From assembly GCF_010389155.1 (NCBI RefSeq), contig NC_057761.1, positions 50,900,587-50,964,586 of the forward strand: DNA of 64,000 nt, in the 5' to 3' direction. The translations under genes and the position numbers were made by a program. The stretch is from Erigeron canadensis. Its lineage: Eukaryota > Streptophyta > Magnoliopsida > Asterales > Asteraceae. The notes under the pieces were generated by a model. That model did no database searches. It was not told where the DNA came from and worked only from the letters and a program-made list of their open reading frames with translations. The number at the start of each line of letters is the position of its first letter. Position 1 is the first letter of the stretch. Shown here piece after piece: positions 1 to 11,557 of this stretch.

Positions 1-790
1 CTAAAAGCCAAGTCCTGAGTGGTTTGATGCTACTATGTTAGACCAAAACTCATAAGATAACTCCTGTAACGCCCCGTGAACAACAAACTGTTACAGGATA
101 TAGATTTATTACTCGTATTAGTTAAAACTACTGGTAAAGACAAAACCAAGCCCAACATGCTTTTTTAATCTCCAATCTGATAAAAATGTTGGGAAATTAC
201 TTGTAACTCAAAGCATATTGCATATTCATATTGGTTTGTCGCTGTCCATACATGTGGCGTATCAATCGATAATTCGATACCAAAATTCAGTTGAAACTAT
301 ACATTTTCTTAGAACAGATTTTACTCAATTATTAGTTTTACATATTAGCTGAAGCTATAATAAAATCAATCAAGAAGATTGTTATTCAGGTCTGGTCATG
401 TCAATTAAGTACCTGAAAGTTTTCTGATTCATGTGTACACTTGTACAAGTATATCAACTTTTGTTGTCTTCCTGTACAAGATGTCCAAAATAAGTGTATG
501 AGCAATTAGTTTATCACCCTCTAGGTCATGGGGTAAACTAAAAAGTTCAACTGTAAGAAAAATGTAAGCCAGAAAACCACAAATTATTCATCAAAACTCC
601 TTTTCATTTAAACAACAAAAAATGGCCTACTTTTTTACATTTCCATTTTTGTTTATGATTATTATCTTTTTCCACAAAAAAGTTAGAAGGAAACATGGCA
701 TATATATAGCAACAAAAGGGAAGAAAAAAGCATCAGACTTTTGCATGATCAAAGGGGAAATCTACTAAACAAAAAGAACTCCAAGTTTAA
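1..790. other. 3' flank of the NPF gene; no gene seen
   Basis: AT-rich downstream flank of the transporter gene. It contains a perfect 9-bp inverted repeat (TCCTGTAAC at 62-70 and GTTACAGGA at 90-98) with a 19-nt loop. No other structure was recognised. Confidence 0.5.
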
Positions 791-2017
791 TTATGCATGG
801 CCTACAAAGTCATCTTCTTCCAACTCAATCCCTTCCGCAGCAAGCCTATGCTCCTTGTAGACGTACCATCTTGCCGCCACTAGAAATAGACCCAAGTTCA
901 AAACACTTAAAATGGCAAGTAACCAATAGAAGTTGTAAAGCTTCCCTTGGTTCAAGTTATCGGCTAACCATGGCTTCTTGTCCCCTGTAATCTTGTGCAC
1001 TATTGTCACTAAAAGGGAGCTAAAAAAGAAACCCAATGACAACGTGCTCAGAAACAATCCAGTGCTCATCGTTTTCATTCCTTTCGGGCACTCCCTTAAG
1101 AAGAAATCAAGTTGTCCCATGTAAGTGAACGCTTCACCGGACCCCACTAACAAAAACTGTGGGATTAACCAAAAGACCGATAAGGGGACCACAGCAGAGG
1201 AATTATCTACTAAACCATGTGAACGAGCAACGTTTAGTCTCTTGATCTCGGTCAGGGCAGCAGCAACCATGGCGAATATGGATAGGACTAATCCTACTCC
1301 TACACGTTGGAGAGGGCTTACCCCTTGTGGGTGTTTGAGGAACCGTTTAGCGATTGGGGCTATGATCCTGTCGTAGATTGGAACGGTCAACAGAATGCTT
1401 CCAACAAAGAAAACGGTAAGGGAAGCCGCTGGGATTTGGAAAGACTTGCCAATGTGTCTATTCATTGTAGTAGCTTGTGATACTGAGAATGTAGTCATTT
1501 GGGCATAAACTGTCCAAAACAATATCGACGTGGCCCAAATTGGTAGCATTCTGATTACTAGCTTCACTTCCTCTACATCGGTTAAAGTTGAAAGACGCCA
1601 TTTATCAACCATTACCATTGATTCAAACGATCTTTCACTACTATCTTTAATTGCTGCCTTGTCTAGGAAACTGCCATAATTAGGAAGAACCATATTAATA
1701 CCATTACCATAAAATTCAGAAAGGTGGACTTTTGACATAGAAAGTATAATTAGGAAGAACCATATTAATACCATTACCATAAAGTATAATTTTCCATTCA
1801 TTTATATGTCAACAAATAATTTGTCCTTAATGCGTTATGTAATTTCTTCTCTTTATACGGAGTATTTCGTTTTCGAGTCTAACTAAAGAAGTAATCCGCG
1901 TGTGTTTCACTAATAGGAGACAAAAGGGTGTGACTATATATATATATATATATACACAAATCTTTGGCATCAGCCGACAGAAAACTTGGTCTTCACGTTG
2001 CGGAAAGAGTATATCAA

Positions 2018-2052
<35 letters not shown>

Positions 2053-5000
2053 ATATACTGTAATATGAATGACAGAATGTTTATGAGCAATCAGCTGGAC
2101 CTCGTGAACTTGATGGGGGAGTATGTGCATACACAATTTGTTTTCTATAGCACAACCAAGACACATGCATGCCCTTGATTTGTCATATGTAAATATTTTG
2201 ATTCTAATAAAGCCCAAGAGAAGGCACATCCATTGTTTAATTGGTTAAATCATTTAAAATTAAATCTTTGAGACTACTTGTTAAAAAATTCGAGACAGAT
2301 AAAGTACTTAACAAATAGGTCAATCTGATAAGGGTTACGTAATAATGTAAGGCAGTACTTGTTGGTGACTTAATAGATTATGTCATGACTTACTTAAAAA
2401 TATTTAATTCAAAAAGTGTTTGTTTTCTTACTTAATAAAAAAAAAAAAAAACCGCATTGACTTTATCGTGCTCTACTTATTTTCGAGTGTGAACCAAGGA
2501 CGGTTGCATGTACAAGAGCCATTGCAGTTGTTACAATTGATGTATGTGGTCAATATATGTTAGGTAAGATATATAGCAGATAGTGCTTGTACGAAGTACA
2601 TTGAAGTTAGAGGTTTTATATTGGTATTGATACTATCGTTTTAGTTTTCTTTGCGTACTAACGTTAAAAGATAACGACAACTTTAAAGTGGTTCCAAATT
2701 TTTTGAAAAGGTCAAAAAATTGAGAGAATCTTTTTGGGTTTTGCATAATTGTGATTAACTTATAAAGTTTAAATTATTATTATTATCATTATTGTTATTA
2801 TACTCCATATTGTAATTGCCATAGATACGTGTATTAACTAATCACGTTATCCGGTTCATATATCGTGATATTCTAAATAATAAATTTTTTATTCTTAAGT
2901 TCGAAATATAGGAAACGTACCCTTCCTTTCTGATAAGTTTCCTTACTATATTCATTTGGGTTCATTAATTAAAACTTGATTAAAAAATAAAAAAATATAT
3001 ATTTAAAGTCTCCAATTTATATGAATTATAAACACGTAGGTTAATACTTTAAACTTAACTGTATAAGATATTCTCTCCGTTCAAATTTAAATGCCATAAT
3101 TATATCACTTACTTATAATTATATCAATAAAAAATACATTTAAGACTCAATTTATTTATATATTTTATATCAAATATTGTATAATACAAACAAAAATATT
3201 TATGGCCAAAGTTAAGAATAAAACAATACAAAAATCAAACTGAAACATTTAAATTGAGACAAAAGGAATACAATATAACTAATTAATTAGTGCACTAGTT
3301 AGCAAACACCGTATTTATATATAAGTAATGGGTTTTTTTTAATGACAGACCACATGGTTTATAAAACTTGCAACTTTAACATCAAAAATCTATTTCTGAA
3401 CTTTATAGTAAAAGTATAATTGATTTTTACATGTTAATGACGGCCCTTATAAGTAATATGGAGTAGTACTAATTTTTTCTCTGAACTTTTTCATCTTCAA
3501 ATATTCTCATCTTCTTATCTTAATCATCTTAGTTAGAATAGCTACGAGCCAAGGGGACGTCCACGAATATCTAATTGAATTATTAGTTTGAAAGTTTTCA
3601 AACAAATTTGCTTTTGTACCTTGTCCATTGATCATTTGATAATAAGGTCGTTTTCGGTTTGGAAACTTCCGCTACTTGATACATATATGACTAATTACTA
3701 TATATGCAAATCATTTAACTAACACTACAACAAAAATATATAATTATTTTATATGTAACTTTTCACACTTTGTGAAATAATTCACTATATTATTTACACT
3801 TAAAGAAAATATCCTATTAAAGTCCACGTAAAAACAAGATGTAGTTTGTAATTTCTACATGCAAACGAGAATTATTGGGTATAAAATAATAATGGCGTAT
3901 TGTTATTAAACTAGTGGCTTAAGTTATGGACAAAATGCACCCACAAGTTGGCTGGCAGATCAAGAACACAGGATCACTTCTCTTATTGGATATCAGATAT
4001 TCAAAGTATATTTTGATCAATTATTTCAATATTGATTGATCATATATGGGACCAACAATAAGATAAGTTTCCCATCAAAATCCTGATTAAGAATTTAAGA
4101 TCTTCACATGGTGGTCATTTATGCACCTCGTATATTTGCAATCATTAAAACTTAAATTTTTATTTGGAGTCTTGAAATAATTTTAATAGCTTTAAATAAA
4201 TTTGGTTTTTTGAAACAAAGTTTGGATTTAAACTTTTATTTTTTTACTTGAGATTTTTCGTTAACTCGTCACAATTGAAATAAAGTATCTTGAACAATAT
4301 ATTCATTGTGTTCGCATAATATGACTAGAGTAAATATTTTCAACTAGTGACATTCGGCAACTTTTTATAATAGTTCTTGCAGATTGTTTAATAGTTGTAT
4401 ATCAAATCTCAGATTTCAGAAGTGGTTGTTGATTAACTATTTATATATACCCCCTAATTAGTTGATGATATATTCATTAATCATAACATTGTATAGTTTT
4501 TGTTTCATGTCTTTTTAGTGTGAATTTTACGGATTAAGTTTCATGATCGGTAAGTTTCCGAAGTTAGAAAACTATAAAAATCAGATTCATAAATCTAGAA
4601 GTAAAATTAAAACAAATAATGGTAGTTAAAAAAAAAAGGAACAAGAAAAGACAAGTTGTAAGCATACATGAGAATAATGTGTAGAGTATATACAACTAGA
4701 AGTCAAAATATCATGAAATCATCCAGGAAAGCACATACTATATCCCAAATTTTGTAAGTAGTTATATGGAACAAAATAGTCATCATCATCCTTGGATATA
4801 TGTTTCTCTCTATAATATATTTAAAAAGTTTCTTCCAATTGGTCATATAGATATTCTTGTGACTCATGAGCGACAAGTCATTTTTTAAAGGCAAAATATT
4901 TCATCTTCTAACCTAGCTACATGATCACTTTTAAGGTTTGTTATATATTAACTAGAGTATGCATCTATATGACTAGCTATATCTATGTATATACAGACCA

Positions 5001-6457
5001 AACAAAAATGATAAAAAGCATACAGTTAATTCAGTTAAACATATATTACTATATATATATACTACGAGTATATAAAAAAGGATAGCTCACCGGAATTGTT
5101 TGCTATGAGGCAACTTCTGCTTACTTTTTTTGCTATCAACTGCTTCGTGTTCAACATCATCTACATTGAACAACAATGAAGGATCCGATGGAAGATCCAT
5201 ATGTCTCTTCTTCCATGCCCCAACAAAAACCGAAGCGATTTGGGTTAATGGACTACCCACCAGCTTCTTGAACCGATACTTTTTGGTACCCGACAAGAAG
5301 ATCACCAAACCAATAACGATGGCACAAGCCACTATCCCATAACCCCAACGACGACCCATATTATCCTGGATATATACCAGAACCGTAACCGCCCCAAGTG
5401 AACCGATACTTATGAAAAAAAAGAACCAGTTAAAGAAAGCCACCATTTTACTCTTTTCCTCCTTGTCGGACTCATCAAATTGGTCTGACCCGAACCCTGA
5501 CACGCTAGATTTAAGTCCACCGGTCCCTAAGGCGGTCAAGTAGAGTGCGAGGTAGAGAAAGGTCAGTTGAATCCCGTTAGCCGCGACACAATTATCGCTA
5601 TTGGGTGCGCACTTTGGTGGTTTAAGGCTGGGAATGGCAGTTGAAATGGCTAATATTGTCACACCCTGTTCATTATTACAAATTATTATAGTTCAAAATT
5701 GAAAAATCCTAGTGGACATAATTTAATGAGTAACTTTTTATCATTAGTAAGAACAATAAATTAAGATTCTATGTAAGGAAATTTTTTGACCCTTTTTGAT
5801 TTTGACATATATTAAAAAAAATAAAAAAATTGGACGAAATATATTACTTACTGTTGCTTGAACTGCAGCGAATATGGCAATGGTTAGATACCTAAATATA
5901 TAAACATCATATATATAAGAAAAAAAACACAAATAAGTATTGTGCTTAATTATAAAACATTGGTATAAAAACTAAGTTTAATTCTAAAAAATGTGACTAA
6001 GTGATTACCGGCCAAGATAAGTGTCAGCAACAAAACCACCAACAAGACACAACATGAAAGAGGTACCCAAGAAATTGGTGACATTATTTGCGGAACTTGC
6101 ATTCCCAAAATGCATAGTTCCGGTTAGATACGTCACCAAGTTCACCGCGATCCCCAAAGTCGCTAATCTTTCACATGCTTCCACACCTATATATATACAC
6201 GCACGTACACCATATTATATAAACAAGATCATCTAAAACATAATAATTATAAAAACAAAAAAGAACAGGACAACTCTAGCTAACCTTGCTTCCAAATGGT
6301 ATCAACTATATATACTTATGGAATGCAACTTATTATGGTTACCTAGAATCATGGCGGCACTAATCCAGCCACCGGTGGTGGCACGGTGAGCTGGACGACC
6401 CTTGTAGTCCCAGGCATCAGGTAGAGTTTTTGCCACATGTAGTTCAGGTAGAGCCAT
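791..6457 (-). CDS. NPF6.3-like: NPF6.3/NRT1.1-type nitrate (or chloride) transporter, five exons
   Basis: Proton-coupled anion transporter of the NRT1/PTR (NPF) family at the plasma membrane. Exons in transcription order are 6457-6343, 6186-6009, 5891-5852, 5665-5091 and 1670-791. All junctions are GT/AG and the sum is 1788 nt, giving 595 residues; Arabidopsis NRT1.1 has 590. Visible signatures are the ExxER proton-coupling motif (EACER) in exon 2, RYLTIAIF with Thr at residue 101 (the CIPK23 phosphoswitch position), the GTGGLK lysine, and GSGEAF with the transport Glu. The C terminus ends in a WYVYKE segment and an acidic tail, as in NRT1.1. Residue 358, in FWTVYAQ, is Tyr; NRT1.1 has His356 there, so substrate preference may differ. 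The start is the only ATG that gives the conserved DAWDYKGRPA N terminus. No break was seen, so the gene looks functional. Confidence 0.93.
1676..1783. repeat. 38-bp direct duplication at the intron 4 acceptor
   Basis: The same 38 bases occur at 1676-1713 and 1746-1783, separated by 32 bp. The first copy ends three bases from the splice acceptor, so the branch-point and pyrimidine region of intron 4 is duplicated. Confidence 0.9.
2019..2052. repeat. (GATT)n microsatellite
   Basis: About eight uninterrupted GATT units within intron 4 of the NPF gene. It lies close to an (AT)n run at about 1936-1954. Confidence 0.9.
3071..3268. mobile_element. Stowaway-type MITE (198 bp)
   Basis: Terminal inverted repeats TTCTCTCCGTTCAAATTTAA and its near-complement at the right end (the CATTTAAATTGAGACAAAAGGAA side), flanked by TA on both sides. 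There is no coding capacity. A diverged relative lies at about 41332-41568, sharing the inner CAATTTATTTATATATTT and ATATTTAT stretches. It sits in intron 4 of the NPF gene. Confidence 0.75.
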
Positions 6458-7138
6458 ATATATATTATTATACTAGTATATTGTGATATATATATATATT
6501 GTTGTTTTTGTATCAAGGATAGTATAATAAGCAGCCTAGGAGTTTTAAGGGATGGAGGAAAGATCAAAGATATTGGATGGGTATGAGATGCTTAAGATTC
6601 CATATATTTTAGGCAATACCAAAGTCCCTTTTATAGCCGTGGCGAAATGTGATTAAACATGTCTCCCTATCATTAATCCTCCCTAATTATTTGTCCAAAA
6701 TACTTATTTCCCCAAATTATATAATTATAATTATCTACTATTAAAAACAATAGTTGGAATGGTGTATGTTTTTCATATTATCCTTAATAAGGGTGGTTAA
6801 GCTAACCGAGTGAACAAAAATGGGAATTTATTCATGTTCGTTTATATTACTAAACGAATGATTAACAGACAAATTGTGAAACGTGGAACTATGTTCATGT
6901 TTGTTCATTTGTATCTATGAACTAACACTATGAGCATATATAAACACACAAATGAACCCTTGTGAAATATATACAACTGGCCAACAAAGTTGATGTCTTA
7001 TTGATAAGATTTTAACTTTGAAGCTTTCTCAGGGTTCAAGTCTTGGTGGTATGTTATTATTTAAGAAATTCAGTTATTTATGATCAAAATTGAATGTTAA
7101 TAATTAAGAAATATCTATACATATCATGATAAACAATA
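6458..7138. other. NPF promoter region with a possible SINE remnant
   Basis: Upstream region of the NPF gene including its TATA box. At about 6977-7080 a stretch resembles the head of a tRNA-derived SINE: TGGCCAACAAAGTTGATG followed about 50 bp later by GGGTTCAAGTC, which fits a box B. No poly-A tail or target duplication was established, so the SINE call is weak. Confidence 0.35.
6627..6635 (-). promoter_or_regulatory. TATA box of the NPF6.3-like gene
   Basis: TATAAAAGG on the minus strand, 170 nt upstream of the ATG. This would leave a 5' UTR of roughly 140 nt. No upstream ATG-led frame of note was seen. Confidence 0.6.
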
Positions 7139-7431
7139 TCTATATCTATATTTCTATACTATTATATAAAACTTATAACCCCTATGTTCTATAAACATGG
7201 GACATGCAAATTGACCAATTTACTATTAATAAATTAAATCATTACCAACTCTTAATATTAAATTACAGGTACCATTAGTCATTTATATTATAAAATATTT
7301 CTATTAATTCCCATTTAAATAAAATACCTTTAAATCAATTACGTATACTATTTGATGTCGCCACCATCACTATCCGCCGCCTCCATCGCACCGGCTTTCA
7401 TCGCCCCCGTATTGCCCGGATACCATGCTCG
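7139..7431 (+). mobile_element. Non-autonomous Helitron-like element (293 bp)
   Basis: Starts with TCTATATCTATATTTC directly after A. Ends with a GC-rich segment (cccgtattgcccggatacc) and ATGCTCG directly before T, so the target would be A|T as for Helitrons. The 3' terminal tetranucleotide is CTCG rather than canonical CTRR. A related 3' end lies at about 32380-32406 (CGCGGATACTATGCTCG). No coding capacity was seen. Confidence 0.55.
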
Positions 7432-7689
7432 TTTTAAATAAATTTAAAAGTTAGCTTGTCATCTCCATGTATTTGTGCACATTGAGATAACTAAATTACT
7501 TTAAAAATTTAAATAATAGTTAATAATAACATACAAGATAAATATTTCATAAAAAGAATTTAAAAAATTAGTATTATTTTTATTAACTTTATGTTTTTTT
7601 AATAAATAATTGCATACTTAATTAGCTTGTTTATTAGAATTATCTGAATACGAAATAAACAAAAATCTCAAGTATTTTCCACCCATAAA

Positions 7690-8171
7690 AAGCCCAACCC
7701 AACTCCAAAGCCTAAACCCATTATTCTTTAATCAATTACCCTACGCCGTACCCAGATATAACCCAACAACCCGATTAGTTTAATTTTCGGTTCAATTAAC
7801 CCCCAACACATCAAGAATCCGCAAGTCACAAAATCTACTCGATCGCTACTTTTACCTTCCTTCAATCCTTCTAGCGTGCGATTTTTCTATTCATTTGATA
7901 AATCCCTTCGGTTTTTCGTTTAATCCATTACTATCGGTTTGTAAGTTTTCTTTCTTTATTTTTTTCGGGATTTGATATTAATTGTTTAATTTTCGTGTTT
8001 AAAATGTCTGATTGAATATTTGTAATGATTGAATTCATGTTTTCTTATCATATCCATACCTGTTATTACATAATATCCAATTTTTAAATAACTGATGATG
8101 TGTTCGGTCATAGGATTTTAGGATAAACAAATGAATGTGGTATTGTGGCTACGTAGTTGTATTGCTAATCA
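7690..8171 (+). pseudogene. Gene-start-like fragment (promoter, leader, small exon), product unknown
   Basis: 7687-7760 has AAGCCCAACCCAA and AACCCA-type motifs typical of housekeeping plant promoters. A pyrimidine-rich leader-like stretch follows (7800-7940) and ends in a donor-like CGGTTTGTAAG. After an intron-like stretch, an acceptor-like TTTTAG at about 8120 precedes an ATG at 8131 opening 14 codons (MNVVLWLRSCIANQ) to a GTTTGTAA donor-like site. No downstream exon was found; a foldback element lies just beyond. It may be the 5' end of a broken or captured gene. The family is not recognised. Confidence 0.3.
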
Positions 8172-8283
8172 GGTTTGTAATGTTCTAACTTCTAAGAGTC
8201 GTGTATTTGTGTATGCCATTAAACTTTTTTTTTTTTTTGTCTTCACTGTTCACATATTTCGACCCTGAAACAAGTTGTGAGTC

Positions 8284-8651
8284 AACCAAATTATGACAAA
8301 ACCAAATTAGGAGAACATTTAAAAACATCATTTTGATACATTAAAAGTCTATAACATAGTGTATAACTAATTATCATTATGTAAGTGTTTAACAACACAT
8401 TAATCCGTAAAAATAAAAAAAATCACGTTTTTTTGTTGGATGCATCATATTGATGAATATGCATCTAAGATGAATGCATAAAACAAAAAACATGATTTTC
8501 TCGATTTTGACAAATCAATGTGTTGTTAAACGTTTAACTAATGATAATTAGTTATGCACTATATTAGTTTTGTGTACTTTTAATGCATCAAAATGTAGTT
8601 TTAAGTGTTCTCACCGTATTCTTATTTTAAGGTTGTTCTTATTTGATTATC
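8284..8651. mobile_element. Long foldback / inverted-repeat element
   Basis: The left arm (about 8290-8425) and the right arm (about 8480-8645) are imperfect inverted copies about 130-150 bp long. For example, TTTTGATACATTAAAAGT and ATAACTAATTATCATTA on the left recur as reverse complements on the right. They are separated by a loop of about 50 nt rich in ATGCATC. A transcript would fold into one long hairpin. No gene is inside. Confidence 0.7.
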
Positions 8652-9483
8652 CCCTTATATATATATATAAGAAAGCGTGAAAAGCATAAAAGGCAATATA
8701 ATCTTTATGACGATACTTTCAGAGTTCGATGAGGTTTTTTTTGTGGTCTGTTGTTCTAGGAAAAAACATGATGGTGTTGAATCGACCAATTTTGTTTTTT
8801 ATTTTTTGGTTTTTTCATGTTGTGCAGTCCAATCGGTCGGGTTGCTTGTGAACATGTATAATTTAATGTTATTTTTAGTTGTTTGTGAACTTTAAAACTT
8901 GTATCTTTATATTTTAATCATTTGGTTTTTTATAAGTAGATTTCAATTTTATATTGACTATTTTCGATAGATAAACAATAACATTTATAAAGAAAGGGAA
9001 AAAAAAAAGCCCCCTAAACCGATTTAACTCTCTTGTATATGTTTGAACCGGGTTTCCTGTCACATCTGGTTTCAAAAGCTAGTTGATATAGTTACAAACA
9101 AAAGTTTATTAGCAATGTTTATAAACCCATGTGGATCAATAGTAAGACAAAAGTTATTCAAGAAAGAGAAAATAAACATAACTAACTAATCAACCCGCAT
9201 ATTATGCGGGCCGTTATATAGAATTTGATGTTAAGATTACTATTTGTTCAAAAATCATAAGAATAATATTTAAATCACATTGGTTATGTTAAAAATTTAG
9301 TTATGATTCAAATCTCATATTTATATTTCAATATCTACCATTTTGAGAACAAATAACATTTTACTTTAGTTATCATGATATCGAAAGAAAAAAGAAATAT
9401 TAGTTAAATTAAATTATTATGAAAAAATTAATTAATTAATTACACGAATTTTGATTTTTAGTTTTTTCTTTTCCTTCCTAAAA
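8652..9483. other. AT-rich intergenic stretch; no gene seen
   Basis: No convincing gene. It contains a perfect 7-bp-stem hairpin at about 9193-9210 (CCCGCAT ATT ATGCGGG). Such hairpins occur near Helitron 3' ends, but no clean terminus was found here. Confidence 0.4.
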
Positions 9484-9507
9484 TCTTTTATTATACTAAA
9501 ACATAGT

Positions 9508-10395
9508 TGCTCTAATAATTTATCGACCAATCATAACTCTCGATTTCTTAATGTGACTTTTATTTTCAATTTTGACTTTAATTTACATTTTTTTTTATTT
9601 TTCATAACAAATTTACACTTTTTACCCAATAATTTTAATATAATAAATAAATAGTAATAGTTAATATATATATCATAATAGTTAATGTTTATCCAATACA
9701 ATAATAACTAATATATATCAAATAATATGTTTTATCATGTAAATATAAAATAATTAATTAATAATATATAAAATTTAATGTAATTATATTAAGATTCTTA
9801 TTTTTAATACATACGAAAAACAACTGATCTAACCTCAATTAACCAATCATAGCCCTTAATTTCACAAAACTAATTAAATCAACACATGTCTAAATTAATC
9901 TACACTTTTTGGTTTTTCATCACCAATTTACACTTTAACCCAATTTAAAAATTATTGCTCTAATAACTTATCGATTTCTTAATTTTGACTTTTATTTTCA
10001 ATTTGACTTTAATTTACATTTTTTTGTTTTCCATTACAAATTTACACTTTTTACCCAATAATATTAATATAATAAATAAATAATAATAGTTAATATATAT
10101 CCTAATAGCTAATGTTTATCCAATATAATAATAACTAATATATATCCAATAATATGTTTTATCATATAAATATAAAACTAATTAATTAATAATAAATAAA
10201 ATTTAATGTAATTATATTAAGATATTTTTATTCTTAATATATACTAAAAACAACTGATCTAACCTCAATTAACCAATCATAGCCCTCAATTTCACAAAAA
10301 TAATTAAATCAACACATGTCTAAGTTAATCTACACTTTTTGGTTTTTCCATCACCAATTTAAACTTTAACCTAATTTAAAAATTATTAATTTACA
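9508..10395. repeat. 448-bp tandem duplication
   Basis: Unit 1 begins at 9508 and unit 2 at 9956, both opening TGCTCTAATAA. They run in parallel through TTATCCAATA, ACAACTGATCTAACCTCAAT and CAACACATGTCTAA. The copies differ by scattered substitutions and small indels. Confidence 0.85.
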
Positions 10396-10565
10396 CTTTT
10401 TAATTTTCTAACACCAATTTACACTTTAACCCAATTTAAAATTTATTAACTTACAATTTTTGGTTTTTCATCATCAATTAACAATTTAACCCTTTTCGAA
10501 ATTACTAAAATTAGTCTTTTTGGTTTTCCAACACTAATTTACATTTTTATCCAATTTAAAAATAC
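10318..10565. repeat. Short tandem array, ~60-bp unit
   Basis: About four diverged units carrying the pattern ACACTTTTTGGTTTTTC followed by CACCAATTTACACTTTAA and CCAATTTAAAA. They continue directly from the end of the second 448-bp unit. Confidence 0.65.
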
Positions 10566-11282
10566 TTAATACTTTATTACATAATGTCTATATAATAACA
10601 AAATATTGTTTACATAAACACAAAAGGGTACAAACTCCGAATGTCTTATCTAATTATAATCAAATTAATTGTAATGTCGTTGTTATTAGTAATTGTAAGC
10701 GGACTATCATTATGCTAATCATTATTGTTATCAGGAATTGTAATCAAATTAAATTTATAATACAGATTTTTTCTTATATAAACCAAACTCTACATGTAAA
10801 ATCATTGAAAACCTACAAACCAACTACTACTTTTATTTTTCGTAAGAACCATGGCTAACGATAATAAAATTATTTTTTGCAAGACATCAATGAGAACTCG
10901 GTCAATTGTGTAATGAAGGTTAAAATATTGCTTCTTTGGAAGAGTTTGTATAAAAGAAATTCTGCTACACCATCCAGTCTTTATATGATTTAGCATTCAG
11001 TTTTTTATATTTAAATATCTTAATTTTTATATTAATGATGTTATAAAACCCGTGTATTTGACACAGATATAAAATCTAGTATTAAGTAAAATAGAAACCT
11101 TTCATGTTAATTTACTGAATTTATTTAAAATCATAGTATCTTTCCCTCTTTCTAAATATTGGTTTGACCAATATTGAATATTGTTCAAAAATATATAAAT
11201 AAATCAATAGATATATATACATTAAAAGAATCCACCGAAAACATTATTTGAAGAGGGGAAAGTATAAAAAAAAATGTCGATC

Positions 11283-11518
11283 GAAACCACTACTATTTGA
11301 ATATATATTTTCTTATCTTTCTCTTTTTTCCTCGTCTCGCTTTGATTGAGCATAAACTTTAATTGAAAACATTACTATTTGACTATATGTTTTCTTTTCA
11401 TACTCCTTTTTCCTCGTCTCGCTTTGATTGAGCATAAACGTTGATTAAAAACATTACTATTTGAATATGTATTTCTCTCTCATTTTTCCTCTGATAGAGC
11501 ACAAGTCATGATTGAAAA
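11283..11518. repeat. Minisatellite, three ~80-bp units
   Basis: Three tandem units contain ACTATTTGA(A/C)TAT, then a T-rich run and CCTCGTCTCGCTTTGATTGA. The first two units are spaced 82 bp apart; the third is diverged. Confidence 0.75.
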
Positions 11519-11520
11519 AC

Positions 11521-11557
<37 letters not shown>

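Larger units (their letters stand above)
1671..5090 (-). other. Intron 4 of the NPF gene (3.4 kb)
   Basis: Bounded by a GTGAGC donor at 5090 and a GGCAG acceptor ending at 1671. The join restores Arg303 (CG plus T). It carries a 38-bp exact direct duplication next to the acceptor (1676-1713 and 1746-1783), a TGAT microsatellite, an (AT)n run and a Stowaway MITE. Small open frames inside it have no protein-like features. Confidence 0.85.
9484..11079 (+). mobile_element. Helitron-like candidate carrying internal tandem repeats
   Basis: Begins A|TCTTTTATTATACTAAAAC. It ends with a short hairpin (GTGTATTTGACAC), a spacer and CTAG before T, which fits Helitron ends and A|T targeting. The inside has a 448-bp tandem duplication and a short ~60-bp repeat array. 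There is no coding capacity, so it would be non-autonomous. The 5' end is the less certain boundary. Confidence 0.45.

Noticed and set aside
9193..9210. Perfect CCCGCAT/ATGCGGG hairpin as a Helitron 3' end
   Set aside because: No CTRR or CTCG followed by T at the expected distance on either strand, so no element was called.
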